A stretch of DNA of 64,000 nt from Talinum fruticosum (lineage: Eukaryota; Streptophyta; Magnoliopsida; Caryophyllales; Talinaceae): assembly GCA_021018815.1 (NCBI GenBank), contig JAITYX010000017.1:1674001-1738000 (forward strand). The letters run 5' to 3'. The notes beneath the pieces are model-generated. The model was not told where the DNA came from and did not search any database. It saw only the letters and a list, made by a program, of their open reading frames with translations. The stretch's first letter is position 1. Each line of letters begins with the position of its first letter. A program made the position numbers and the translations under genes. Shown here piece by piece: positions 12,130 to 23,719 of this stretch.

Positions 12130-15100
12130 ATGAGAATAGGCATCATCATCATCAACTTCAGGTGTGATTCCTCTTTCTCTCTCCTCTTCTATAGCACAAT
12201 CATCCTGCTGTCAACTTCAGTCTCTGCTGAGCTAGCCCCAGCCCAGAGAGAGACCTTGGTTAACCTCTCCAACCTCCTCCATAGCCAAAACTCCTCTATT
12301 TCATGGAACAAGAACTCAGACCCGTGCTCATCATCATGGTCAGGTGTAACATGCAGCAATGACACCACGTCCTCCTCCTCTGTTACTATGCTTTCTCTCT
12401 CCAACTTTGGCCTCACAAACTCCAGTTTCTTGCCTCTTGCATGCCAGATTGGCTCTTTAGAGGCTATCGATGTTTCGAAAAACATGCTTTCTTCGATCCC
12501 AGATGGGTTTTTCACTGCCTGTGGGAGAATTCAGGGGCTTAAATTGGTGAACTTTAGCTTCAACCAATTATCTGGCCCTCTGCCTTCTTTTTCTAGTGGT
12601 TTCACCGGTTTAGAGTCATTGGACTTGTCTTATAATTCATTCTCTGAAACCATTGATAAACAGCTGAGTGAACTGGTTAGTCTCAAACTCTTGAACTTGA
12701 GCTTTAACAAATTAACTGGGTCAGTTCCTACCAGACTTGGAAAATCTATGGCTTTAGAGCAACTTCAGTTATCAGGGAACGGGTTCTCCGGATCAATCCC
12801 AGAACAGCTTGCTGATCACAAGAACCTGTCAGTTCTTGATCTTAGCAAAAATAACCTCACAGGGAACCTCCCTTCTAGATTTGGGCAGCTTACAAAGCTT
12901 GAAATCTTAGTACTATCCGTAAACAATCTCAGTGATGAAGTCCCCAACTTCATTTCCAGAATCACTATGTTGCGAAGATTTGCAGCCTATCAAAACAATT
13001 TCACAGGCACAATTCCATCCGGGATTTCAAGGTTTCTGAAGAATTTGGACCTGAGTTACAACAAATTAAGTGGGTCAATGCCGAACGATCTCCTCTCGCA
13101 GCAAAATCTGCTAACAGTTGATCTCTCTCATAATAAGTTGGTTGGATCAATACCTGGGAATGTTTCTTCAAGTTTGGTTAGGCTCAGGCTCGGAGGAAAT
13201 TCACTAAATGGCTCCATTCCTTCAATCAATTGTGCAAAACTTCACAGCTTGGTGTACTTGGAGCTAGAAGACAACCTCTTGAACGGAAGGATCCCTTCTG
13301 ATTTGGGTTCCTGCCAGAATTTAAGATTGCTAAGCTTAGGCAGAAACAAATTATCAGGTGAATTGCCTGAAGAATTGGGCAATCTGAAACAGCTACAAGT
13401 TCTGAATCTTCAGCTCAACAACTTTGTCGGGAGAATCCCTATCGAAATCACCGTGCTATCCAACCTGTCGACTCTGAATATCAGCTGGAATTCGCTAAAT
13501 GGTTCAATCCCTCCTTCCATCTCAGGCTTGACAAACATTGCATTCCTACATCTGCAAAACAACAATCTTAGCGGTGAGATACCCAGAAATGTCGGAGACA
13601 TGAATTCCCTGATTGAACTCCAACTTGGGAAGAATCAGCTTAGTGGACACATTCCCTTGATGCCTAGAAACTTACAGTATTCCCTGAATCTCAGCAACAA
13701 TCTCTTTGAGGGAATAATCCCAGAATCACTGAGTGAACTGAAGTCCCTGGAGATTCTGGATCTCTCAAACAACAGATTTTCAGGGGAGATCCCAACATTT
13801 CTAACTAGTATGCCAAGCTTGACTACCTTATTGCTTGATAATAACAATCTTTCGGGGATTGCTCCAAAATTTAATCCCAATGTTGCTGTGAACTTCAGTG
13901 GAAATGCCGTAAAACCTGTGGACAGTCCAGACAGCAACCATTTCTTGAGTCACAAGAAAAGATTAGTTGGGGTCAAAATAGCTGCACTGATTGCTGCTGT
14001 CATTGTTGGTGGGCTGATAGCAATTATTGCAATATTTCTCTCTAGGCGATTCCTTTACGGGGCTAAAGACCTCGCAGTCCAGCCAAAAGGCGAGGAAGAT
14101 CCTCTATCCCAGCCCGTAGAAACCCTCCTGTTGACAGCAAACATCATCCACAAATCAAACATTGATTTCACCAAAGCCATGGAAACAGTGGCTAACCCCT
14201 CAAACCTTGTGCTGAAGACAAGGTTTTCAGGATACTACAAGGTCATCATGCCTTCTGGACTAAGTTATTTTGTCAAGAAACTGAAAGTAAGCGGCACGAT
14301 ATTCCAGCCGGGCAGCCTTGAAAATTTTGGGCAGAAGCTACTGGCTTTGGGAAAGGTGAATAGCACAAACATCATGACTCCTTTGGCCTACATGTTGGCA
14401 GGTGACAGTGCTTATTTCTTCTATGAAATGGCATTCGAGGGTACTTTGTTTGATGTTCTCCATGGAAATTCCGGGATTCTTCTAGATTGGGCAATTAGGT
14501 TTAGTATAGCAGTTGGGGTAGCACAAGGGCTGACTTCTCTCCATGGATGTCCATCTGGTCCAATTCTGCATTTTGATCTTACAAGCAAGACAATTATGCT
14601 CAAGTCACTGAAGGAGCCCCCAAATTGGAGACATAGAAATCGGTAAGGTTATCGATCCTTCAAAGAGCACTAGCAGCCTCTCAGCAGTGGCAGGATCCAT
14701 CGGCTATATTCCACCAGGTGACGTGAATTTTTATTCTCTCCTCCCCCTTGTTTAAACACCTATCCTTACATCACTTAGCATATGATGTGTGAGTTCCATA
14801 TTTTTGTGTAAAATGATTGAATGTTTTCAAGAATAGATTGTGATATTTGCTGCAGAATATGCTTACACAATGAAGGTGACAATGGCGGGAAATGTTTATA
14901 GCTTTGGGGTGATTCTACTAGAACTGGTAACAGGGAAGCTGGCAGTTAGTGAAGGGACCGAATTGGCCAAGTGGGTTTCAAGCAGCTCGACACTGCAACA
15001 ACAATGGGATTGAATTCTTGATTTCAGCATCAGTCGAACATCAGTAGCTGTCAGAAGCCAGATGCTAGCAGTGCTCAAAGTTGCTTTGGCTTGCATAAAT

Positions 15101-15163
15101 GCGTCAGCAGAGGCAAGGCCTAAGATGAAAAGTGTGCTGAGGATGCTCCTAAATGCAAGATGA
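12130..15163 (+). CDS. LRR receptor-like (pseudo)kinase, disrupted
   Basis: Exons 12130-14717 and 14856-15163. The uninterrupted frame runs only to TAA 14644-14646 (838 residues). One base too many in the C5 run at 14617-14621 shifts the frame. With C4 the kinase continues GDIEIGKVIDPSK to GSIGYIPPEYAYTMKV and NVYSFGVILLELVTGK, and ends RPKMKSVLRMLLNAR at TGA 15161-15163 (964 residues). A second break is an in-frame TGA at 15011-15013 (QQQWD*ILDFSISR). Architecture: signal peptide about 1-33; N-cap with a CSSSWSGVTC motif; about 20 LRRs at residues 90-590; TM about 613-637; kinase-like domain about 690-964. The catalytic loop reads HFDLTSKTIML in place of HRDxKxxN, so it lacks the catalytic Lys and metal-binding Asn; a pseudokinase is likely even if intact. 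It resembles the At1g34420/PXC3-like group. It may be a true pseudogene or sequence error plus one real mutation. Confidence 0.85.
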
Positions 15164-16004
15164 GCACAATGTCAAACATGTTGGTTCTAACAATGAAGCT
15201 TGAACATGGTTTTTCCTGGGAGTATAGGACCATATATTATAGAACTTAAGCTTTATTTTACGAGTAAATAAGGTGATATAGACATAGATTTTGTGACAAT
15301 ATTGGTGTTGTAAGCACGTAAAAACTTGTAAAAGTATTAGTCGGCTACTCTCATCATCCTAAATTACATGTATTACAGTCAATCCGTCCACACCAAACTT
15401 TGTGTTGATATCCAGATAGGATAAAAGCCCTATAAAATATAGAACATAGAATATCATTATAAGGTCTTGATGAAGTTTTCTCTTGACCTATCTTTTGGTT
15501 TGTTTTCTGTGTGTACATAACAAACTACTGCAACTATATAACATCAGAAGTTTCTCACATGGTGCCATCGATTCTATATAACCATCACAACTGGAAATGC
15601 AAAAATCTATCAGCAAAAACTGGAAATTAAACAGTTCCAGAAGTGAAAAACATTTCATTCCAAACGGTAGTTTCCATTGTTGCATAGCTAAGTAGAGCTA
15701 GAACTGTCAGAACACATTGATACAGCAAATTGATTCAAAAAAACAATGGACAGATACTCAGGCGTCTCAAAATTTGAAGGTGCAGTTGAAGTGTAGATAG
15801 AGTGGAAAAAACAAAGGAAGGCTTGAACATTTCCCGGAAAAATTTCTACCCTTGTTCAGTTGTTCCAATATAATTAGTGGCTGATGTTCTCCACACTGAC
15901 GTAGCACTATCAACTATTGCATTAATTCAAGAAGCATCATTTTTAAGAAAGGAACTCTCAGCACTAGAGAAGCACGATATGCCTCATTTTCAGAAAAGAA
16001 TAAA
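15164..16004. other. Convergent intergenic region between LRR kinase and E2 genes
   Basis: Holds the 3' untranslated regions of the two facing genes. No ORF of interest, no repeat and no RNA gene is evident. Confidence 0.4.
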
Positions 16005-18267
16005 CTACAGGGTAAGATCTTTGGGATCTTCGATAATCTGAGCTAATGTTTGCAAGAAAGCAGCAAGATCAGCACCATATATGACACGATGATCAGCAGT
16101 AACATTAACCTGCATCTGGCTCTTCATGCCTATCCGACCATCTTTACTAGCAACAACAGTGGGCTGAGATGCACCAACGGCCATAATTGCTCCCTGGAAA
16201 AGAAATTCGTAAATGTCAGTTCCACTCATTATGCCTGCAATGTCAAGTTCTTGATGAAGGAATTCATAGGCTAGAAACTCACAGTTCCAGGAGGTAGAAT
16301 GGCATCAAAGCGGTCCACGCCAAACATTCCTAGGTTTGATAGAGTGAAAGTACCTGCAGAAACCAGCAGCATTTTGATGAAAAAGCATCTCAAGGCATTT
16401 CTGAAAGCCATCACATAAATTCCTCAGACGTGGGACTTGTATGCAGATGGATAATCACTAGCTTAGTTTAGAATCAAAACAGCCCACAACTGTTTCAGAT
16501 TCTAAAAGAGCTTAGACTATTACTCCTGCATATATTCTTCCCAACATATCTGTCAAGCGGGATGTTATGCCAACTGTTTCCATTAGAAACTGAAGCTCAA
16601 CATATACAGACAGATTACCAAATAACACATGAAACGAAGTAACAAACTGATGGGAAAGAAAGATGATCACATCAACTGATTCTAAACAAAGATGCTTGCA
16701 TCAGGTACTGAAATTTTATAGCATGCACAAACAATAGAAGGTAAATGCATCACGTGAGTTCCATGTCAACTTAAACCCTGAATGGCAATTCATGACCCAT
16801 TCCGTACTCATTCAAACACTTTTCTTTTCTAAACTGGGGGACGGGGGTCACTGTGCTAGCACACTCTATGAGCTTGATTGAAGCATACGAGTGCCAATAA
16901 GTACCTGTATTATATTCCTGAGGTTGTAACTGCTTGGCACGAGCCTTATCAACCAACTCCTTCCACTTCCTCGAAAGTGTATAAATATCAACCTAGAATG
17001 AAAATTTTCCAACACAATGAGATTCTCAATGCTCAACAATCATCAATGAGAGAGACAAAACACAACATCCACTAAGAGACCGCCATCAAAATTAAACCTT
17101 GTCAGCATCTTGAAGCACTGGAGTGAGCAAACCACCATCCATTGCTACAGCAACTGCAATATTAATGTGACTATTATAAGTGAAACTTTTGCCATCTCTG
17201 CAGCTGGAATTCACCACCGGGTGCTTAACCAGAGCCATAGCAGTTGCCTTTGCTAACAATGCTGTCATAGTCACTCCCTTGGACTTAATCTAAGCATCAA
17301 ATCCATTAACACAATAAGAACAAGTAATTCATAAAACCAATCAATAAATTAAGAATTGAGTTATTGAGTAATGAGTTTTAGCCCCCACCTTTTTGTACAA
17401 TGCATCAAGTGCATCAGTAGTAATGGTGTATCCAACCCTGAAAGTAGGCACACTGAGACTCTCCAGCATATTCCTACTCACAGCATTCTGCATTGTTGTA
17501 AACGGCACCGTCTTACCCAACTCCACCGGAGCAGCCATAGCCGCCGGCGGCGATGAAGAAGCAGTAACCGGAGCAGAAACCGCGGCCACCGTGGCTGCCG
17601 CAGCTGCCTCAACGTCCTTGGCCACAATCCTCCCCTGAGGCCCAGTCCCCACAACGGTCCTCAAATCGACCCCCAATTCCATCCCCAACTTCTTCGCGTA
17701 GGGCGACGCCACCACTCTCTTTCCTCCCTCCGACGCCGGATGCGTCGACGCCACCGCCACCGCAGGCGCCGTAGCTTCATCTTTCACATTCGCCGGCGCA
17801 GCAGGGGTCTCAGCCTTAGACTCAGGCGCCGGAACCGGCGCCGAGGGGGCGGCGGTGGAGGAAGCCGAAGCGCCGGCGGCCTTGGCTATGGCATCGGCGA
17901 TTTCATCCTCGGATTCGGCGAGCAGAGCAATGGCGGAACCCACGGGAGCGACGGAGCCCTCCTCGACGATGATCTTGGCGAGGAAGCCATCATAGAAGGT
18001 CTCGACGTCCATGTCGGCCTTGTCAGACTCGACGACGACAACTGAATCGCCCTTGGCGAGCTTCTCGCCCTCGGATTTGATCCAAGAAACGATCTTGCCT
18101 TCGGTCATGGTAGAGCTCAGCGCCGGCATGAAAATCTCCCGAATCTTTGCCTGAATTCGCGTCCGGGAGGCGGTGGCGAGATGGAGGCGGTGGTTGTGCG
18201 GCGGCGCTCGACGGAGGGGATGGGTCGAAGGGAGGAATTTGGAGTTGAGGTTTAGCAGGTTCGCCAT
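16005..18267 (-). CDS. LTA3: Plastid pyruvate dehydrogenase E2 (dihydrolipoamide acetyltransferase)
   Basis: Core enzyme of the chloroplast pyruvate dehydrogenase complex. It transfers acetyl groups from lipoyl to CoA, feeding fatty-acid synthesis. Exons: 18267-17389, 17289-17098, 16992-16905, 16353-16283, 16193-16005; 1419 bases, 472 residues, no break. An N-terminal transit peptide (about 45 residues) is followed by the lipoyl domain IREIFMPALSSTMTEGK with lipoyl-Lys in VESDKADMDVETF. An Ala/Pro-rich hinge, the E1/E3-binding domain (VASPYAKKLGMELGVDLRTV then GTGPQGRIVAKDVE) and the catalytic domain follow, with the active His in TADHRVIYGADLAAFL. Sequence such as KHPVVNSSCRDG and ILPPGTGAIMAVGASQP matches my memory of At1g34430 (EMB3003) better than LTA2. 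Met at 18267 is chosen over the upstream in-frame ATG at 18420 because the extra 51 residues translate a GA microsatellite. Confidence 0.95.
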
Positions 18268-18305
18268 TTTCCTCTGCTGAGGAGAGTTACAGTAACAGTG
18301 TGAAT

Positions 18306-18336
<31 letters not shown>

Positions 18337-19233
18337 CGGGGAATTCGGGCGTCGAGGGAACTGAGAGGAGAGAGAGAGGCTAGAGGAAAAGGAAGGGGGG
18401 AGGGAAGACCTCGAGTGCATCGAAATCAGGCGGAGAGTTCAACCATCAACCACCTAACCGTAACTCATTTTGAGTTCACTTCTTCCCCTTCATTTGGAAT
18501 ATGCCTAGTCACACTCCCCTGCTTAATTAACCAAAATACTGTTGGGCTTGGGCCAATTAGCCCACCATTTTTATAGTTGCCAAATTTGGTTCCCAGATTC
18601 AAATTCCTAAGATATACATACAAATCATATGTATCATTAAAATCACATCGATATCATATACTGTAGCAACTAACTGATACAATAGATATAGATTTGTGTC
18701 GGTTCAATTTATTTGTTAGTTGTTGCCCAAAACGAAAGTATCCATTTGATAAAACACTTTCACCTAAAATTTTATATGAATGAAAATATATTATTTGCCA
18801 AATAAAGCAAGACCACTATCTGTGAAAACGAAGAATGAAGTGAACGAAATAACAAAATAGAAAATGGTGTAACAAAGATAACTAATGAGACATTTTCACG
18901 TCAAAGTCAACATGTACTAACTTCTAATTCAAAGTTTGTTGGACTCTGTTCCATTTAACTCGTAAAGTTGTAAATTAGAAGTCTGTAAAGGTGTAATGAG
19001 ATGTAAGAAGTTATAAATGACCGTAAAGAGTTATAAGTATTGTCATATTTCATTTAGTTAGAAATTATAAAATAATTTTAAAATTAGTTATAAAAAACTT
19101 TTATCTTGATAAAGTAGTAAGCCCATTTTTGGGCCCATATGTGAGCCCAAAGAATAACACAAACAAGCTTAAGGCCCAAATCACCTACTATATTAATCAC
19201 GACGAGTGTAGACTGATTAGTCGAGAGAGAGAA
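18268..19233. promoter_or_regulatory. Divergent promoter shared by E2 and exonuclease genes
   Basis: About 0.97 kb separates the two start codons, which point away from each other. Site II boxes (TGGGCC/T or complement) cluster at both ends: 18543-18564 (three) and 19120-19178 (four). Both genes encode probable organellar housekeeping proteins, which fits TCP-type control. The E2 leader contains a GA repeat at about 18309-18336. The centre, 18600-19080, is AT-rich with GTAAAG/GTTATAA words and no other recognisable feature. Confidence 0.55.
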
Positions 19234-22200
19234 ATGTATAATCTAGCAGTTGCAGCAGCGGCCATATCCACCCCGAGTGTCGCTCTCACTCTGTATCCTC
19301 GTCACACCCAGCAATGGAGAATCAGAGTACAATCACCGGATGAATCCATAACGAAGAAGAAGAAGAAAATTTTCATAGTTACTTCCTCCAATTCGTCGGT
19401 TGTTGACGATGAGCGGGTTTCTGAAGGGAATTCAAGAGGAGAGAGACGGAGAACGAAGGAGAGGGTTTTCTTTTTGGATGTCAATCCTCTCTGCTATAAA
19501 GGGAGTGTCTCTAGTTTACGCTCTTTTGCTAATTGGATTTCGCTGTTTTTCTCTCAAGTCAGTCTCAATCATCCCGTCATTGCTGTAATTTTCCTCTCTG
19601 TTCTTTTAATTTCCTGCGTTTTATTGTTCTTTCCTTGAAAATGCTTGTGTAAGTTTGAATTTTGATTCTGATGGATTCTCCAGTAATTCTGATTTATGAT
19701 GCTTAATTTGATGGTTTCAGAAAGTAGTCATTCTTTTCTTTTCGATATCAGAGACTTGCTATGGCGAGGTTTGAGTTTATGTTCCCTGGAAAAATTCAAA
19801 TTCCATATGGATATTACTATTTTATGTTGGTTTTGAATTGGAAAAAAGGCGAATTTCTGGATATATTGCAAAATTAGACTTGACCATACTATGTAAACAT
19901 CAATTCTATATGGATGACCAAGCATTGATAACCTTTTTTTGGGGGAAATTTCTTGATAATTCGTCCAAAGGAATGACTCTCTAATTCAAGGAATTTAGGG
20001 ACAACTGATAATCATTATTTCATCCCTTGAACTTTTGATATCGTCCCTCTTCGCATTACTATTGTTGATTAGTTGTTGCCTTCATCACGCTCGGCTAGTA
20101 TATGTCTTGTTCATTTCTATGTGGTAACACTTGATTAGACATAAGCAGGTTATGCCACTGTATAAGAGATGTGAGTTATACTGGAACTCATAATCCCGGT
20201 TTTTCAAAATTATTATTATGCGTTCTTGGCAATGCCAATTTTTCTTGTAATGATGATTGAAAGTTCTGATCTTTATTTAGGTGATTGATGGAGAAGGGGG
20301 ACATGAACATCGCAAACAGATATTGCCGTCCTATAAAGCTCACAGGATGAGATTCGTTAGACGTGTTGTAACTTCAGGGAGACTTCCAAAGCTTCAGGTT
20401 GGAAGGTCACACCAAATTGTTACAAACTTCTTAAGGAATTGTAATGTGCCTGTAAGTTGATTTTTAACCGTTATCTTTGTTCCTGTTTTGTCAGCCTTAT
20501 TCCTATGTCCTTATGCAAAGGAGTTCAGAAGATGTCGTATGTTATTCTCTATTAGTGTGAATAATGTTAGGTGTACCTTAGAAATTTCAAGCATCATGAG
20601 TTGTTGCTAATGTGGCAAAGAAAAGCATGCACTTTTCCTGAGAGAAAAGTTTAGGTGGTTCAGAGTAAGGAGTTGTTAGGCTTGATTTAAAACATCAACT
20701 TGTGCTACTTTCTTTCTTGTAGACAGCCTTAGTTCAGAAGTATGCCACCATGGCACCAGTCTGTGTCCGGCCATGGTGGTGTTTATGAAGGTGCAAATGT
20801 ACATAGTGCCTTAGAGTTGCTGTTCCTAAAAAACTAATGAAATAGTTTACCTTTGGTAGGTTTAGTTCAGAAATCATGCATAATGTTAGCTTTCATTACC
20901 TCTGATGGATTTAGCTCAAAAGTTACGGATAACGCTAGCTTTCAAATGCAGATGATACATTTGAGACTGAATGAGAGTTCTTGATTTTACCTAAAAAGTT
21001 GAATGAGACATGTTAGGTTTCGCTTAGGTTCTGTAGTGTTTCTGAGTCTCCATGGAAGTCTAGTATTGAAATAGAAGTAAATATCAGGTATATTCGACTT
21101 AAACGTTCTTCAGCCCTGATATCTTTTGTTTGGGGTGAAATTAATGTCTAGTTGTTCTGCAGGTCTTGAAAATTGAAGGTCAGGAAGCAGATGATGTTAT
21201 TGCTACTCTTGCTGAGCAAGTCTTAGATAGGGATAGTAGAGTTGTAATTGCTTCACCTGACAAAGATTTCAAGCAATTGATATCCGAAGATGTTCAGCTT
21301 GTTATACCTGTGCCTGAACTTGAAAGATGGTCATTTTATACCTTGAAACATTATATCGCTCAGTATGATTGTGATCCACAATCAGATCTAAGTCTCCGTA
21401 TGTTTGGGTTTTTCTGATTGTGTATTTCATTTATGTTTGTCTCTATATTTCATTTGTTTTATTATTGATCCTGTTGCTTACTTTTAGGCTTTAAGCTATA
21501 ACTTCTATTCTAATATGTTGCAAAGTGGATCTGTTGACTACTTGGTATTACAAGATTTTGTGAGTTAACTACTCAAAAATTAGTTAATTGTAGCAGATGT
21601 GAAGATTCTTTCTTTTATAGAGCTGAAAGGGGAAGGGGAAGGGGGAGGGTTGAGGAGGGGGCTATTTGTTTCCTGTTACCTTTTGTCATGATTGCAGTAC
21701 TGCCCCAAATTTTGATATTGCATAAGTGCGGTTTCTTCAGTTTCATATTTTCTTGGTTCATAATGTTTCGACAATAAATTATAGTTGTACGTGCAATCTA
21801 CTTAATGTTTGAGAAAGTTGATTAATAATTTAATGTGGCCATTGATTTCTGGCTTTTTAGTGAAAATATTCTACTAGTTTTCTTTGTTTGTTGTTTTACA
21901 TGCACATTTCTTAGCAAGTTGCAAATTTGTAGGATGCATTCTTGGTGATGAAGTTGATGGTGTTCCTGGCATCCAAAATTTGGTGCCAGGTTTTGGTCGA
22001 AAAACTGCCCTCAAACTCTTGAAGAAACATGGTTCACTGGAAAATTTACTAAATGCAGCTGCTGTGAGAACTGTAGGAAAACAATATGTCCAAGATGCAC
22101 TGACAAAATATGATTCTGAGCTTAGGAGAAACTACCAAGTGCTGGCTTTAAGGAGGTTAGCTGACCCTGTTTGTGCCCTTTCATCATATTAGTCTTTGTG

Positions 22201-22358
22201 CCCCAGGGCTCGTATAAATGGTTAGATCTTTAAAGCATCGCTTGCTATCATATAGGGACATTGATTTGCAAGTTCAAGATGAGTGGTTATCCAAAAGAGA
22301 CACGACTAATGATTCAGTTGCCTTAACGAAGTTGTATAAGTTGATTGGAGAAAGCTAG
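19234..22358 (+). CDS. 5'-3' exonuclease (FEN/PIN-like) family protein, organellar
   Basis: Exons 19234-19584, 20281-20451, 21163-21397, 21933-22155, 22256-22358; 1083 bases, 360 residues, all GT-AG and in phase. The N-terminus (MYNLAVAAAAISTPSVALTL) looks like a plastid or mitochondrial transit peptide. The body carries the polymerase-I-type 5' nuclease fold: VFFLDVNPLCYKGS with the first metal Asp, EGQEADDVIATLA, IASPDKDFKQLIS, then CILGDEVDGVPGI with the helix-hairpin-helix GFGRKTALKLLKKHGSLENLL. It matches my memory of At1g34380, a short plant protein with no polymerase domain. It probably removes RNA or DNA flaps in organelle DNA replication or repair; the precise substrate is not known. 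An in-frame ATG at 19129 lies in the Site II promoter area and is less likely the start. Confidence 0.9.
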
Positions 22359-23719
22359 AGGCACGTTATGGAGGAGTAGAATCCAGCAGGATTCTTATTA
22401 TTCAGATTGGTTTGCTTGAGGCAGAAAGTGAATTCGACTTTGGAGGGTAACTATTCTTGGTCTCTGATCCTCCATTAACTAGAGACAAGCAACTGTCAGT
22501 CCATAAGAGGTTCGAGTTCTCCCAGCACAAGTTTCTTACTCACAAGACTATTAACTAATTTTGGAGGGTGACTATTTAGCACTAGCATTTAGTATATCTT
22601 GTAGCTTGACTATTTTTATACATTACATTTTTTTATGTCTTGACACTGAAAATCCAATTCCTGCAGGTAAGACGGTTGCTTAAGGAAATTTCTTACTTTG
22701 CAAGGCTCTGTATGCTCCTTTTTGTCGTAGAATTTATGCACTAGGACATTGAAGCTACCGTTTGCAGTGCTGAAATATGGAAGATATCTTATTAATTTTT
22801 GGACAGAATACTAGCTTTCTACATTGCATGACCAATAGCCAATGCTTATGAAAAGGGACGCGGAGCTTCCATGACAGTACATGGGAAGGTATGTGAGCTG
22901 ATTGAAGTATAATCCTTTTATTTATGCCTTTTAGAGCTAATCAAATTGTGAATGGAATATAGAATTGTTCATTCACGTTGACCTTGAATGAACTATAAAT
23001 CCTAGGTAGTTGATTCTTCTCTTAAGACGTCTTGAATGTTCAATATCTATATGCTTCTTTCATAGGTATTGCCATGTCTTGCATTGAGAGCGAAGAGCAA
23101 GTCTACTACCCACAAAACAAGATTGAAAGTTCTCGTTTTATCTCTATGGTACATGTCATGGCTTCGACCTCCTGGTAGGTGACTTCAAAGACAAAGTTGG
23201 AGCGGAAAGTAGTTTCACTTTGCAGATCAGCAGTCCTCTGAGCTTCTTGGGCAAAGTTTGCTTGTACTGTGCTCTGATTCTATATTTATATAGTCTAGAT
23301 ATTAAATAGTTGTTGTGGTCCGATTGTAATTGATATGAAGCTGTTGAACCTCCAGGAAGAATGGTGATGATCGACGAAACTACATGGTGGCCGGCTGGCC
23401 CACCTCGCGGTTTCCAGCCCCCTCTTGTGTATATTGCTCTTCCTGAGCTTAACACTATTCAAGTGCTCCCACTCTAAAAGGCAACATTTGATCTTATGAG
23501 TTGTGAGAATGACTTCTCTTGCCTGGACTCCCATCCCCCTTCTTTCCCTCTATTCCTTTTCTTTTTCTTGGGGGAGGGGTGATAAGACAAAAAGTAGTTG
23601 TGAATTTGATTATCCAAAGTTTGGTTGTCATTGACTAAAAATAAATTTCCAACCAAATCTGGCCGGCTATGAGAAAGCCAATAGCGGCATATTTAGAGCC
23701 TTAATTAGTTGCACTTGCA
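22359..23719. other. Downstream of exonuclease gene, no gene seen
   Basis: Probably 3' untranslated sequence followed by intergenic DNA. It contains GGTTCGAGTTC at 22509-22519, like a Pol III B box, but no matching A box or tRNA fold. No ORF with recognisable homology on either strand. Confidence 0.4.

Noticed and set aside
18268..18420. Upstream in-frame ATG at 18420 for the plastid E2
   Set aside because: The added 51 residues are Leu-Ser repeats from a GA microsatellite. The Met at 18267 gives a normal transit peptide directly before the lipoyl domain.
19129..19233. Upstream in-frame ATG at 19129 for the exonuclease gene
   Set aside because: It lies among Site II promoter boxes and adds no transit-like sequence. 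The Met at 19234 gives a typical organellar presequence.
22505..22525. Possible SINE B box GGTTCGAGTTC
   Set aside because: No A box, no A-tail or duplication seen.
23156..23656. Overlapping minus-strand ORFs downstream of the exonuclease gene
   Set aside because: No recognisable domain and no splice structure; probably untranslated or intergenic sequence.
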